Below are positions 27,101 to 39,764 of a stretch of DNA of 64,000 bases, one piece after another (position 1 is the first letter of the stretch; every line of letters begins with the position of its first letter). The translations under genes and the position numbers were made by a program. The stretch covers positions 868,001-932,000 of the forward strand of contig SNVD02010473.1 of NCBI GenBank assembly GCA_013180625.2, read 5' to 3'. The notes beneath the pieces are model-generated. The model was given only the letters and a program-made list of their open reading frames with translations. It did not search any database and was not told the origin of the DNA. The stretch comes from Boswellia sacra. Lineage: Eukaryota; Streptophyta; Magnoliopsida; Sapindales; Burseraceae.

Positions 27101-28414
27101 AAATAAGATGTGAAGTGGGTTTGGTTTGGCTTCGTCTCTGCGCTCCTGTTGTTGTGTTCATCTCCCTTCTTCCCCCTTCCCCTTCCCTGAATGCCTTAAC
27201 AGTGTTCAGGGTACGCTTGCTTCTTTTTTGCTTTACATTTTTCATTTTATTTATACGTACATTAGATGGTTACAATGCGTGGACGGAGCCAAGAGAGGAC
27301 AGGGAGGGCAATGCTTTTATCAAAAAAAAAAAAAATTACATGTAATGTTCATTCAATCTTGTTATGTTTAAAATTCTCATATTTACCCGATCAACAAACA
27401 AATTTGTTCCTACTTCTTTGTTTCTTTTCCTTCTATCAAACAAATTTTGTAAAGCCAAAATTTAATATTTCTCCTTTTAATTTTCAATCACTTTGTTTGG
27501 GGTTTCATCTAATCTATATTGATATTAGAATTTGGTTTTCTAGGACAAGATATAAGTTTTTTTTTTAAAAAAATAATTAGATTTTGTACTCTTAAGCATG
27601 GTCAATTTGTATACATTGAAAAGTTTGAGAGTATTTTACGTAAAACAAATTTTGTGAAAATTCATTTACAAAATTCAACGGCGGTTAGTGGTTAAATGAT
27701 ACTTTAATTTTATATATGGAGAATAGTATACTTAACAAGAACAATATGACAATTTCGATATTACATAAAACTTTTAAAATGTGAAAAATTGTTGAAAGCT
27801 ATTTTAATTTTATTAAATAAATATCAAAATTAAATATTTACTATATTTATTAAAAAAATTAATATATTTTACTATATATGAAATTTCTCCCTCCTTGATC
27901 AATTTTCTGGCTCCGTCTGTGGAACTTATAAGGGAACCTTTTTGAGTTGGACCCGTTTTGGGGCAAGGTCTCATTTGAGGGGGGTTGGACACCTCGATGA
28001 TCAATAAATCTTTCTTATAAAGATGGTTATAAACAATTTCTTACTTTTATTGTTGGTTTTATGGCAGAATTTTGGCGATTTATGAGCGGAGGAGCGAGGG
28101 AATAATTTCATAGTGCGTTGTGGTTTGTTCTAGTTTTTGTTGCCAAGTTTGATCCAAATATGTGTATTTATGTGGCTAAATTTTTCTTGTTGCAGGTCAC
28201 ATTCAAATTCAAGAAAATGAATTCAGCACATATAGCACCTACATGCCAATATTGGGTAAGAAACATATACAAAATGGAATTCAAGATCGAAGTTGTGATT
28301 CTTCATTTGCAGAGGACTTATTTTGTTATCTTAAAAGTATAGATATGTGTGGGTGATTATCAGGGGCCCTTGGCATGAACAACTTCTATTTCTCATTGCA
28401 TGAGACTCTTTGAG
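27101..28414 (+). promoter_or_regulatory. Probable leader exons and leader intron of the PI4K gamma gene
   Basis: A CT-rich block at 27120-27208 ends in a plausible donor (CAGG/GTACGC). A plausible acceptor (TTGTTGCAG) ends near 28196, and another (GATTATCAG) near 28363. This suggests a spliced non-coding leader ahead of the start at 28415. Small frames here are short and unlike proteins. Sequence near 27277-27920 may be a transposon relic, as both sides carry ACGGAGCCA in opposite orientation. Confidence 0.35.
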
Positions 28415-30094
28415 ATGGCAGTAGCCATTGATCAACATCAGGAATTGAAGCCGTTTAGCAAATCTCAGAGATGCAGACTCTCCTTCACTCAGTTCGACTA
28501 CAACATTCTTCAGCTAAACCAAACCAATCTTGCTCGCTCCTTAAAACAAGCTTTTGAAGTTGCTAATATTCACCGAAGTTTCTCAACTCCTTGCCTGTCC
28601 TTAGCCGCTAACAATGTCGAGGATGAATTTGACGCCAATCAGAAAATTGAACTTGTTGGTGGCAGAGGAGCCCCCAGAGTGCGTGCTCTTGTTGTTGAGG
28701 TAGCTATAGCTCTCGCCGATGGTGCTGAACCAATTCCAGTGTCAAGTGGGCTAGGTGGTGCTTACTTTTTGCCTGGAAGAAATGGTGACATTACAGCTGT
28801 GGCAAAGCCAATAGATGAAGAACCACTGGCTTTCAACAACCCAAAAGGATTTGGGGGTCTGATGCCTGGCCAACCTGGTCTGAGACGTTCAGTTCGAGTT
28901 GGCGAAACTGGAATCCGTGAACTGGCAGCCTATCTACTTGATCATGATGGATTTGCTGGTGTTCCTCCAACAGCTTTAGTCAAAATTTCTCATGTCGGAT
29001 TCAATGTTAACGACGCAGCAGCAATTTCAACCACACCATTTAAGATTGCCTCACTCCAACGTTATGTTGATCATGAATATGATGCAGGTGAGTTGGGTTC
29101 TTCTAGCTTCTCAGTTGCTTCAATTCATCAGATTGGGATCTTTGATGTAAGACTCCTGAATCTTGATAGGCATGCCGGAAATATGCTAGTTAAGAAACAT
29201 GGCAGGCATGAAAATTATGCTGGTGAGGCAGCAGAGCTTGTGCCCATTGACCACGGGCTTTGCCTGCCAGAGTGGCTTGATGATCCATATTTTGAATGGT
29301 TGCATTGGCCTCAAGCTTCAGTACCATTTTCAGAGTACGAACTTGAGTACATATGCAATCTTGATCCGTTCAAAGACGCAGAGATTTTAAGAACTGAACT
29401 TCCTTCTTTGAGGGAGTCCTCTATCCGGGTCCTTGTGCTTTGCACAATTTTTCTCAAGCAAGCTACTACTGCTGGCCTTTGTCTTGCTGATATAGGCAAA
29501 ATGATGACACGGGAACTTTATGGTGAAGAAAATTTGAGTGTTTTGGAGACTGTTTGTGCAAAAGCTAAGGAAAGTGTAATGAATAACACATCAGATGATT
29601 ATGATGATGATGGTGGCAATGACAAAGACATGGAAGAAGAGTTTGAAATGTTCCAATTTGACAATGAAAATGAAGACATTTCCAGTGAGAATATGGTTGT
29701 TCCACAGCTCTTACAGAACCCGTCTAAGACGTCTAATCCACCCAAGAACACAAGGTTTATATCTGTAAGATCAATGCCTCGGTTACATGATGCGACGTTA
29801 TCTCCACTATACGAGGAGAATAGCCCTGATGATGATGATGATGCTGAAAGTGATGCAAAATCCACAAAAGAAAATCCTGGTGGAGGTGACAACAACAAAG
29901 TAGGGTTTGCAAAGAGCATGAGTTTCTCAGTGAAAAGCTGTAACTGTGATGCTGGGGGCATTTCTTTTGCAAACATGAGTGAAGAAGAATGGGAATTGTT
30001 CCTGGAAACCTTCGAGAAGCTATTGCCTGAAGCACTTGAGGAAACAAAGTGCACTGGCTTGAAGCAAAGGTTGGGAACTTCTTGCAAGTTCTGA
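28415..30094 (+). CDS. Phosphatidylinositol 4-kinase gamma (PI4K gamma 1/8-like)
   Basis: The coding region is a single exon of 559 residues. The start MAVAIDQH at 28415 matches family N-termini; an in-frame ATG five codons upstream is less likely. The PI3/PI4-kinase fold spans about residues 105-390: a glycine-rich loop (GLGGAYFL), the ATP-site Lys near K131 in AVAKPIDEEP, the catalytic-loop motif LNLDRHAGN (D251, N256) and the metal-binding D279 in PIDHG. No N-terminal ubiquitin-like repeats are present, unlike several other plant gamma kinases. The C-terminal third has acidic low-complexity runs near residues 390-420 and 465-475. The family's predicted substrate is phosphatidylinositol, but some gamma members act as protein kinases, so activity here is not settled. 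It sits just downstream of DPE2, as I recall for At2g40850. Confidence 0.92.
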   Translation: MAVAIDQHQELKPFSKSQRCRLSFTQFDYNILQLNQTNLARSLKQAFEVANIHRSFSTPCLSLAANNVEDEFDANQKIELVGGRGAPRVRALVVEVAIALADGAEPIPVSSGLGGAYFLPGRNGDITAVAKPIDEEPLAFNNPKGFGGLMPGQPGLRRSVRVGETGIRELAAYLLDHDGFAGVPPTALVKISHVGFNVNDAAAISTTPFKIASLQRYVDHEYDAGELGSSSFSVASIHQIGIFDVRLLNLDRHAGNMLVKKHGRHENYAGEAAELVPIDHGLCLPEWLDDPYFEWLHWPQASVPFSEYELEYICNLDPFKDAEILRTELPSLRESSIRVLVLCTIFLKQATTAGLCLADIGKMMTRELYGEENLSVLETVCAKAKESVMNNTSDDYDDDGGNDKDMEEEFEMFQFDNENEDISSENMVVPQLLQNPSKTSNPPKNTRFISVRSMPRLHDATLSPLYEENSPDDDDDAESDAKSTKENPGGGDNNKVGFAKSMSFSVKSCNCDAGGISFANMSEEEWELFLETFEKLLPEALEETKCTGLKQRLGTSCKF

Positions 30095-33000
30095 GCAATG
30101 TGACAAGGGAAGAACTGAGACAAAAAGACGAGGATATCTAGTATGGGGATGATGTAAATTATTTCCCAAATGACCTATATATAGTTTAGATTGTAGATAT
30201 ACCTACACATTAGGACACCACATGGAAAAGCGATTGGCTGAATGCCGTCCTTTCTCATCGGTTTTCTTTCTATAATATGTTATTATTGTACATTAACATA
30301 GAGCTCCCCTGTTTCCTTGAACATGATTTTGTAATGGTTTCATTTGGAATTCAAAATGTTGATTTTATAGTATCTTTAAGCTTTGTTTTAACTTGATATT
30401 TTTGTTTCCTCAAAATCCACTCTCTAACCTTTGGAAAAGAAGACGAGGAGAGCTAGCAGGCACGCACACTTCATAATCATAAAATGTCCTCTTAATGTGT
30501 ACCCAAGAGGACATGATAATAAGTATCCTAAAACTAGCATTAAAAACTTACAATATTTACATTTTTAATCATCATCTCTTAAGCGCCAAAAAAAAAAATC
30601 AAGTAAAACAATAAGCAACAACCTTTTTTGGGGTTTCACAAAAAAAAAACGAAAATGTGTCCAAATGTTTGCTAAAATCGCAATGTAAAGATTTCCCCTC
30701 AAAATCAAGTTAATTTGATGAATAGTCATTAATCCTCTTACAATCTAATTTTACTCAATAAACAAATATAAGGTTGTGATTACATTGCAAAGGACATTAA
30801 TAGAAAATTATTAAATTAGTTATTTTCATTTTTCATAAATATTTATTTATTTTATTGCCAAATCTTTGGCTTGTTTTGTTTTTTCCATGAAACCTTAGGG
30901 GAAGTTGGGGCAAATTGCCCAATAGAAACAAAGTAAATGAAAGTTAACAAAGAGACCCTAAAAGAAAAATCGGGATCTCTCAGAATCTCCTTTACGAATC
31001 TGAGTCTCTGATCCATGTACCCATCATCAAACAGATTCGGAGAAACGTTAAGCAAATATATTCAATCCAATAATGCAAATATAATTCCAATTCAATAATC
31101 TAATCATCAAACACATTTCGGGAAACATAGAGCAAATATGATTCCAATTTTTGGGTTTCCCCAATAAGCCTCGTACTAATGGGAGGAGAGCTTCCATACA
31201 TATGGTATATAGACTAGTGACCTTCTAACTAAACAAATTGAGATTCTAAATTGAAATCTATCCTCACAAATCTATGGTATTGAGTGTTATAGAAATTCAA
31301 GTCCAAATGTCTTGACAAAACAATTTTAAACAAATATAGTAATACAACAATTTCAAATACAATTTATAATATGACATCAAAAAACATGTTTCTGTGCCAA
31401 TTTTATGATGTTTTACTAAAATAAACAATTTTTTTTAGGTTGATTGGTGTATTTGTAGAAAAGACTTCCATTTAATTTTATGAAAACCATTTTGATTAGA
31501 AGTGAAGGTAATCTTAAAGGTATCTGAAAGTGTTTCGTATGTAGATTTATTAACTGAAAAGATTCAGGAGAAAAAAAAAAAACTTGGGACAGGGATACTG
31601 CATTATAAACCTGTAAAGTCCTAGGTGACGTTGATGGAGGTAGAAAGCTGTTGATAGCCCCAACAATGACAGATATTTCAACAAATCATTTGACTCCAAT
31701 GGACATTGCACAAAGAAACATAAAAAGTCTTGGTACCCCAATGCCCAAATCTTTAAACTCCCTTCAAAACCACTAGAAAAGAGATGCAACAGAGAAGCAT
31801 AAAATGCAAAATATGATATATCAAAAAACATATTCTGCACCTCAATGGACATGATCACTTTCCTTCTCATTAATAATTTAGTAGGACCACATCTAATGCG
31901 AATGGTTATTTAATAAGAGAGTACATTATAAAAGAGAAAAATTACTCTTATATTCAGTATTCTCAAATAGATTACATGCTCAGTAAAAGCAAATTGTAGA
32001 CAAAATTATTTATCACTAGAAAATTATCTACTAGATTCATAAAGATATTTCACTTTCTTATGCTGTGTACGTCCACACCAAAAAGAGATTTGGTTATATT
32101 GTATATAGATATCATACTACCTTCTTGCAAAGTATCAAGTGAAGACAACCATATTCCACAAGTCAGTTCTATAATATGAAATACAAACATTAACAGAAGC
32201 ACCTTGTTCAAATCAATGATCAAGGTCCATTATACTCCTCCTTTGGCACTATTTTCTTCACTGGCATAAATTCAGAATTCTCTAAGGCAAAAATGGCTAT
32301 AGTAAATCCTTATTATACTTCAGGGAATGTCGACAAAACAACTAAATATAAAACAATAATCCCCAAAATTTTCAGAGAAATGTTAAGGATCTTAAGAAAC
32401 TTTATGATACCTGGAGTTATCATTCCCCTAAAAAATACACAACAAGAGTAAAAGATAAGCGAGAGAGATCATTCAAGGTGCTACTAAAAAATATCAAGTA
32501 CTTACCCATTACTAGCTTCTTTTATTTCCCTTGTCCAAACTTTACGAGTCTACCAAGTTTGGGGGAATATTACAGGAAATCAACTTAATGATATCATGTA
32601 TGCAACTGCTTAAATCAAGGAATTACTACATTCAGTCAATCATGCAATTAATATATAAATTCCAAAAAAAAAATAATGCAATTAATATGATAGGCATATG
32701 ACGATTATCCCTAGAATCCCTAGAATCAAGAGATGATGACCTTAGATAATTCATTCATTACATTTAACCGAGGACCACACTATCTATAAATAATCCCTCT
32801 TGAGGTTTGTTATAACTCACATTATGTTGTGATGGGAGTAGTTTAAACTTGGAATAGAGCTCCGCCACTCACCTATTCTCAGCCCACTTCCTACGTAAAT
32901 TCCACAGATCAAATTACACTTGGCTTGAGAGATTTAACACTTGAAGAATCCAATCAACTCTGATGCTGCAGGATTGAATTGATAATTGTCTTTTGTAAAG

Positions 33001-33816
33001 CCAATCAGCCTATGGAAAGGCATGGCCAGGGCAATTCTAAGATATTCCTGAAGATCTTTAAGCACTTGTAAAGATCAGTGCAAACTTCTATTGTCATCCC
33101 ATATTATTATGTTCTTGCATTTTCAACCTTCATCCTAGATTCTATTATTTACATGAATACACTATTTATAATAACCCGAGAGTAATAAAACTCACTGACT
33201 CACACAAGAATTTATCCATTTCAAAGGCTAATAAAAGACCAACATAACAATGTTCTGCAAACAACTAATTCCTAAACCCCACACCATTAACCTAATTTGT
33301 TCTAATTTATCTTACTTGTCACTCTTTCAGTTATTGCGCATGAATAATTGGATATTGGATACCTCGAATTACTCTTCCTAAAACCACTTAAAAAGGAAAA
33401 TAGTTAAATAGATAGATAGGAAAAATGACAAATATAGGAAATTTTTTTATTAGATAACTGTATGAATATACGAATATGAATGATATGATATGTCCGCCTC
33501 ATTTTAACCCAAAAAAGAATTCCCAACAACTTTGACCCTGAAATCTACATGCCTGCAATTTGGAAGGAACTACAGCCGCAGAGATGACATACGATAAGAG
33601 TAACAAAGATAAAATAACGAAATCACCAAATGAGTTAAAACCCTAACTTCATATTATAAGGACAAAAGCATTAGCAAACAAGTAGCTGTTTGTTTCCAGA
33701 ATCCAAAAAATGCAAGTTTAGTAGTGACAAAAGATAACATTTCCCAAATGGACAAAAAGCAAGCAAGCCCCATATGAAGAACAAAACCATCCCAAAACGC
33801 CACTTCTGAAACCTCC
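30095..33816. other. Intergenic region between PI4K gamma and the exonuclease gene
   Basis: The first few hundred bases are probably PI4K 3' UTR. A degenerate tandem repeat of about 79-bp period lies at 31025-31150 (units starting CATCAAACA). The 106-codon minus-strand frame at 31550-31870 has no recognisable domain and a poly-F end. I see nothing else supportable. Confidence 0.5.
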
Positions 33817-34461
33817 TTACTTAGCGTAGTCAGCAGCATTGCATGTCCTTCCAATCTCAAACGAAATGAAGCTATCGATGCAAGCATACTTCACCTGAGC
33901 AGCAGAGAGCCACCGATTATCCCACCTACTCAGCGTCACGTTCCTCGGCTTCTCAATCTCCTTCCCCAGAACTGCCCTCGCCAAGCCTTTCAAACCAGCA
34001 TTTCTCAGCCCTTGAATTCCCGTATACTCCGCGGCCAAACGCCTCAGATCAACCGCATTTCCCACTCGCAGCCCGTAGTCGTCGAAGAGCTTGTCGGCGT
34101 CCTGCTTTATCCCGACACCGACGAAGGTGTAGTTCTGGTTGGCAAGGAAGTTATCCAGGCTGCGAGGGACTCCAGGGGCCCGGAGGAGCTGGAAGATGAG
34201 GCAGCGGTGGCCGACGCAGAGCTGGAGAATGGCGACGGGGTTCTCGATGTTGCGGTTGAAGCTAGGACGCCACTCAACGTCGAGGCCGACGACGAGGCGG
34301 TGGAGGCGGCGATAGTGGATGCGCTCGATGTCGGCGATCCAGGAGTCGACCATGGAAGGAGTGTGGGTGACGAGGGTTAGGATCTCATCGTCGAAAAACG
34401 ACACGTCGTACAGATCGTGAGTGTGGTTGGGGAGTTGATGGTCATATATTCCAATTGTCAT
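33817..34461 (-). CDS. Werner syndrome-like 3'-5' exonuclease (DEDDy, RNase D/WRN-exo superfamily)
   Basis: This intronless gene of 214 residues is predicted to remove nucleotides from 3' ends of DNA or RNA. Exo I is D61 and E63 in VGLDVEWRP. Exo II is D121 in VGIKQDADKL. Exo III is Y192 and D196 in KYACIDS, spaced as in the DEDDy class. All four metal ligands and the tyrosine are present, so the enzyme looks intact. There is no helicase domain, as is normal for small plant WRN-exo proteins. The central region (about 33950-34400) is clearly richer in G and C than its flanks. The start is the first ATG; the transcript reads towards the PI4K gene. Substrate and pathway cannot be told from sequence. 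Confidence 0.92.
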   Translation of the reverse strand: MTIGIYDHQLPNHTHDLYDVSFFDDEILTLVTHTPSMVDSWIADIERIHYRRLHRLVVGLDVEWRPSFNRNIENPVAILQLCVGHRCLIFQLLRAPGVPRSLDNFLANQNYTFVGVGIKQDADKLFDDYGLRVGNAVDLRRLAAEYTGIQGLRNAGLKGLARAVLGKEIEKPRNVTLSRWDNRWLSAAQVKYACIDSFISFEIGRTCNAADYAK

Positions 34462-35060
34462 TTTCTTGTTTGGAAGAACAACAAGGAAAATGAAATGGAG
34501 AGTATTCTGAGTAACTGCTTACTTCATAAGGAGGATTTCGACGCGCTCTGTCTCTCGTGATTCCTTCTTCGACAAGTTATCTGCACTGCACTGTACTGTA
34601 CTGTTTTACTTTTTTTTTTCTTTTTTTCTAATTATTAATTTTAGGATTATTTTCCCGCTTAGTTTACTGTTCAGCGTAGGATCACAAAGCCCAAGCCCAA
34701 TTCCTTTTATATATCGCAATTAATTGGACTTTCATTAATTATTATGAATAATAATTTTTATATTTTCGTCTCTAAAGAATTTAGGATTAGGTGCCAAAAT
34801 AACAAAGTTCAAAGTGGGTGGTGTTAAAATAATTAAATCACATACTTTTTTTTATTTTATTTCTTGACAACCCACCGATGTAAAAGTTGAACAGTTGGTC
34901 TACAAGAGCCCTTATGGTTTGACAGGCGTAGGACTGTTGGACTGTAGTGGCCTTTACTGGCCAGCAGTTTCCATCATAAGAGCCCTAGCAGTCCAATGGT
35001 CCTGCTTCCAAGGAAGGACGAGGTTGAAGAGTTAGTTATGCAAAAACAAAAAAAAAAAAA
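34462..35060. promoter_or_regulatory. Upstream region of the exonuclease gene
   Basis: On the minus strand this carries a CT/AG-rich leader. A doubled GGGCTT motif at 34687-34698 (AGCCCAAGCCCA on the plus strand) resembles plant site II promoter elements. It lies about 230 bases before the start codon. No coding region is seen. Confidence 0.3.
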
Positions 35061-35652
35061 AAGATCAATTTCCGAAACGTCCTAGGAGGTTTGCCAAAAC
35101 TTGCATAATCATGTCTGATTCTAAAAATTTTATATATCTCCCCTCTCCATTAAGAACCATTAAAAATTCTGTTAAAAATATAAAAGTTTCAAAATTATAC
35201 TTAATTAACTATTCAAAAATATTCAAAATTCTAAAAATTAAAAAATTAAAATTAAAAAAATTGGCTTGAAAGATTTAAACTTTATAAGACAATTTTTTAC
35301 AAGCAAATATGAAAGTTTTTTTTATTATTTAAAGATTTTAATAAGTGATCTTAATATAAAAGTTTTTTTATAAAAAGTCTTTTTTAAGTTAATAAATCAT
35401 TTATTGTGGCAGTAATTTTTTTTAAAGACTTTTTGGGATAGAGGTTGACGGAAAATTATTAACAAGTTTTGTGATTTATTTTTATTTTAAATTTTTGAAT
35501 AGTTAGTTAAGGGTAATTTAGAAATTTTTATATTTTTTAACGGAATTTTTAAAAGTTATTGGAGATAGGAGGTATGTGAGATTTTCAGATATAGAGGTAG
35601 TTATGTGGGATCTCAACAAAACCTCAGGATAGGTTTGTGAAATTGACCTTTA
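35061..35652. mobile_element. Small inverted-repeat transposon relic (Mutator-like)
   Basis: The two ends are long, diverged inverted repeats. The left reads GATCAATTTCCGAAAC and the right, reverse-complemented, reads GGTCAATTTCACAAAC. Similarity continues for about 160 bp each side, including ATTCNGTTAAAAA and AACTATTCAAAAAT. Both ends abut poly-A, so a target duplication of A residues is possible but cannot be proven. No ORF is inside. Structure suggests a MULE-MITE, but the family is inferred. Confidence 0.6.
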
Positions 35653-38562
35653 AAAAAAAAAGATTAATTACCATCTTTGAAAACAGTCCCTAAATTTTGG
35701 TTATTTCATGTTGTTTATGAAGAATTTAATTCAAATGAAAAGAGAAAAGTATGCATGTTTTTTTCCAAATTCATAAAACATTCTCTGAAATTATACATTT
35801 ACCAATATATTTTAAATCAATATCAATGGACATATGATTTTCAAATTAAAAAAACTATATATCGTCACTAAATTTTGAAAACAAAAACTCAGAATATAAA
35901 AACAAACACACGACATGCATGATAAAGTTGAAAATATAAGAAAAAAAAAGTAATTTTGGTGTTGGCCAATAAATTTTAGAGCTGAAGAAAACAATAAAAA
36001 TATTATTTAATAATTAAAATATGGAAGGGATCTTTTGACATGAAACTATAAATAAATTTATAGCAATTGATCCACAGTATTCAATGGTTGAGATGATTAA
36101 TTGGTAAGCAGTAATAAATTCGAATTTTTTATTTTTAATCTCAACAATTTGATTTGGTGAGATCGTTGATCATAAATTTAAGTTAATAAATTGTGCAAAA
36201 AAAATTTATTAAAATATCCCCTCCCATCAAAATAATTGAATGAAGCTAGCAATTCTTAGAACAAACAAATATAGGTAGGGAGATTGAATAAGCACAAATT
36301 TATTTCTTCCAGGAACAAAAATGTGATGGTGTGTCTTACAAACTAATAGACATTAGTTTAGAATTTCAATTAGGGAAAATACTTATGTGTGACAAGTATA
36401 TTATCTTATTATGTTGAGACAGTATGAATGATCACCTTACTCTATCATGTGTTGAACGTAGTTAAAATTGTCTCATTTTTTTAAAGTTTTAATGCCTTCC
36501 TTTTCCCTTTATTATCTCAGCCTATCTATGATCATTTGTTAATATTTAATTGGATAAGTTTATCAAAATCAGTCAAGCAAAATCACCTGATAAGCATGCC
36601 TAACATAAGTTTTTCTCAATACCTAAAGGCAGTCCCTGCCAATTCAACCAATGAGAATTGGCGTTAAAAGTTGATCCACCAAGTTAGGCATAATTTCCTT
36701 GTGGTCCTACAGTTTTTTAAAGTGTTTAGTTCCCCCCATGCTGGCCATAGGACCGGCTCTGCCATACAAGCACTTGGGCCCGGCTTACAGGCCCCTGGCT
36801 TGGGCGTGAACGGACAAGTGGGGATATTCTACTTCTTTCATAAGGGGGAAAAAGGTCATATGCTGTTACTTTTCAAGTCTAATTATCAAAACTCTCTTTA
36901 GGTAAAGCACTGAATATTTAATTCTTTTGTTCAATAATAATTTTGTATGATGGAAAATAAACCGCAAGGGATTTTGTTGCAAACCAAAAGTTATTTTCCT
37001 TCAATTATTTCCTCTTTCTTTTTTCCTCTTTTAAGCACTACTTTTATATACATATAAAGAATCATGATCAAACTATTACGATCCGAACTATATATAATTA
37101 GCATCTTCGGATCCTAATTCGTAATTATATTATTACATCTTTATTTGGTTTGTGGGAGAAGCCCAAAACTAAGTTAGATTGTTTATTATATATAATAGCC
37201 AGTCATGTCGAATGTTGATGCTTATTCAATACTTATTTCATGTATTTATCTTGACCTATATATGTTGTCATTTCTCTTGTTTGATTTATAAGATAAGCCA
37301 AAAAAAAGTGTGTATTTGGGTTGGGTTTTTATTGAATTTCTTGAAGACTTTTTATCTCACATTTTTTAGTAGAGAAAGAGTGTGTATAAGATTAGAAAAT
37401 TAAACCAAACCTATAAAAATAATGTTAATCACTCATTCAATGTACAAATTTGAGAATTGAGTGCAACATTTTCCAGAATTGAAGTTGCTGAGTTGCTGGC
37501 CTTTTATTTTGTGATTCATTGTCTTTATTATTATTTTGTATACATGAATTACATAGCTTTAAGTGTCACTCTTGGTAGAACTATTTCAAATCAAAATGCA
37601 ACAATTATAATATTTCGAATCGCAAAGTGATAATTGACAAGCATTTTGAATCACAACTAGAGTTAAGGTGTTTAAGTCTACTTATTTACAATTTACTGTT
37701 TTTGTACTTAGTGAAATTTTAGTTTTAGACTTCGTTATAAATAGTAGAGATGACTCAAATTAAAATTCTTGATGTTATTTATATTTGCGCATATTTAGAT
37801 ATCTTATAGATTAATACTAATCTTACAAACTCTTACATACAAACTGATGTGTTACAAAATGATTAGAGCAATTGATATACAAAATCAATTCATAACGAAG
37901 AGTAACGAAGTGTGAATATTTGAATGGTGCCACATCTGTTAGTATACATAAGTTTATAAAAATAGTTTGTAAGAATAGCACCGACCTATTTTGTATCTTA
38001 TAATGTATTTTTAGTCTAAAAAGAGAAATGTGGAGTTATTTAATGTCGTAGAATTTGGCAATTTGAAAAGTCAAAACAAACATTGAAAATCTCTTTCATT
38101 TTAATGATACAAGATTGATTTTACGAACGAATGAACTCTGATTCCGTAAATAATGAAGTCAAGTAAAACGAGGAGAAGATCTATAAATTTCTTACTAGAA
38201 GCTCATTGTTTAGAACATTATACTGTTTATGAGCCCAGGACCAACTCATGGTAAGATACCTACGCATGTGTGATCCGCATGTACATTAAATTATTTCAAT
38301 GACTCGTAGAACAGGTTTCTCTCTCTCTCTTTTTTTTTTTTTTTAAAACTTCTTTTGACAATATTTGTTATTATTAGTTTGAGGGGTGTCAATTGATATC
38401 CAACTTCCCATATTGGCAATTTGATATGCAATGTGATATTAAATATTGATTATGGGGTAGTTGGTAATTTCATAACGAGCATATTAACTGGCGGCCAAAG
38501 CCAAGAAAGTCCCTCTCCTACTACTAATACTATGCTCTGACGTCTGTCCCCAAAATCAGAAA
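35653..38562. other. AT-rich intergenic region
   Basis: No supportable gene is present. A somewhat GC-richer patch at 36730-36810 encodes nothing recognisable. The block 37810-38000 weakly resembles the AT-rich MITE-like repeats elsewhere in this window. A CT/poly-T tract lies at 38320-38345. Confidence 0.45.
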
Positions 38563-38994
38563 ATGGCAGAAGAATCATCAGAAGCCTCAAGCTTTGAAAA
38601 CCCACCGACGCCATTCAATTTTTCCTACAAAAAACCCATCCAAGAAGAGGACCTTGAAGTTGAAGTTGAAGATACAGCTGCACTTCCAGAGCCCAAAAGG
38701 CGAAAGACTTGCCTAAAATCTCTAGACAAAGTCCAAGAATTATCCCCATCAAACGGCAACTTCTCTTTCACTTTTGACAGCAAATCCACTCCCAGTGTTC
38801 CTGAGTTTACACCCAAATTCGGATCTTTCATTTTTGCAGATAAGGACCAGGACCAGGATCAAGATCAGCTTTCCCAGAATTCTAAGCACAAAGAAGGAGC
38901 TCCACAAGTTGATGAAGGAGAAGAAAAAGATAAAGAATCTGTTGTTAGGAAAGAGAGAATTGCTAATGTTGTTAGTGCATCAGGATCAGATTGA
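38563..38994 (+). CDS. Small acidic protein of unknown function
   Basis: This single-exon frame encodes 143 residues. I do not recognise a family. It is rich in Ser, Glu, Asp and Lys and is probably disordered. A basic cluster PKRRK at residues 44-48 could be a nuclear localisation signal. Short Phe-rich patches (FNFSY, FSFTF, FGSFIF) recur at residues 18-22, 67-71 and 86-91, and a DQDQDQDQ run lies at 95-102. The Phe patches recall FG-containing or Phe-motif proteins of the nucleus, but that is only a resemblance. An ATAAATAAAAC poly-A-like signal lies near 39266. The coherent composition, ATG context (AAAATGGC) and downstream signal favour a real gene; EST evidence would be decisive. Confidence 0.55.
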   Translation: MAEESSEASSFENPPTPFNFSYKKPIQEEDLEVEVEDTAALPEPKRRKTCLKSLDKVQELSPSNGNFSFTFDSKSTPSVPEFTPKFGSFIFADKDQDQDQDQLSQNSKHKEGAPQVDEGEEKDKESVVRKERIANVVSASGSD

Positions 38995-39764
38995 TTTTCT
39001 CTGTGTAATTTGGTTATGATTAATCATTCATTGCATGTATTGGTGGCATTGGAAGGAATCAAAAGCCAAATAAGAAAAAAAATATCTCGGTTTCTTTATT
39101 TGTGTTGGTTTAAAGTAGCTTTCTTTCTTTCATATTTCTTGATATGATATGATTGCTTTGTTGATCATCGAAGTGGGTTTTGTTTTGTTTATTAGTTTGA
39201 TTGGCGAGCTGGGACCATGGCTTGCTCTCTTGCACGTGCGGCTTCTAGTCTTCAGATTCCAATGCATAAATAAAACAAAAAAATCGTGGCCACAGTGGGG
39301 CTTGTCAATATTTATTAAATGTTAAAATTGTTGGAAGACCAAAGTAAACTACCGGGTTTAAGTTTGTTTGTTAATGGTTACAGAAGTGCCTAAGTACTGA
39401 TAGCCACTGACCAATCAATGCTATTAAAATAAATGAATTTATAGATGACAAGAAATTTTTATAACTTTTATTTAAATCGCAGAAGCATGTTTTTGGTTAG
39501 AAAAATCTGTTACTCATGTTACCCTGGCAAAACCCTTTTGGTAATAGCTCATGAATTCACCAAATGCAAGAACAGCACAGTACAAAACAGAAACAGAAAA
39601 ACAAAAGGAACCCTATCTTTGGCTTATGATTTAGAAGAAAACAAGCTCAAAAGAAATGTGCAAACTTATGCTCAAATTTACAACTACTATCTCTACAGAA
39701 TTCACGTATAATGAAATTTAGGATGCAAATTTGTTTACACTAAGAAGGTAGAAACTGAAATTGA
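38995..39764. other. Intergenic region between convergent genes
   Basis: This holds the probable 3' UTR of the small acidic gene and the 3' UTR of the MED15-like locus on the other strand. The short plus-strand frame at 39445-39711 has no recognisable content. Confidence 0.5.

Noticed and set aside
27277..27920. Transposon in the PI4K leader bounded by ACGGAGCCA inverted ends
   Set aside because: Only about 10 bases are shared and no target duplication was found, so the ends are not supported.
29599..30123. 174-codon minus-strand frame
   Set aside because: It is the complement of the acidic, low-complexity end of the PI4K gene, giving a Ser-rich shadow.
31550..31870. 106-codon minus-strand frame
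   Set aside because: Poly-F end, AT-driven composition and no known family.
34012..34380. 122-codon plus-strand frame
   Set aside because: It is exactly antisense to the exonuclease gene, whose catalytic motifs are clear. Its Asp/Glu/Val-rich composition is a by-product of GC-rich coding sequence.
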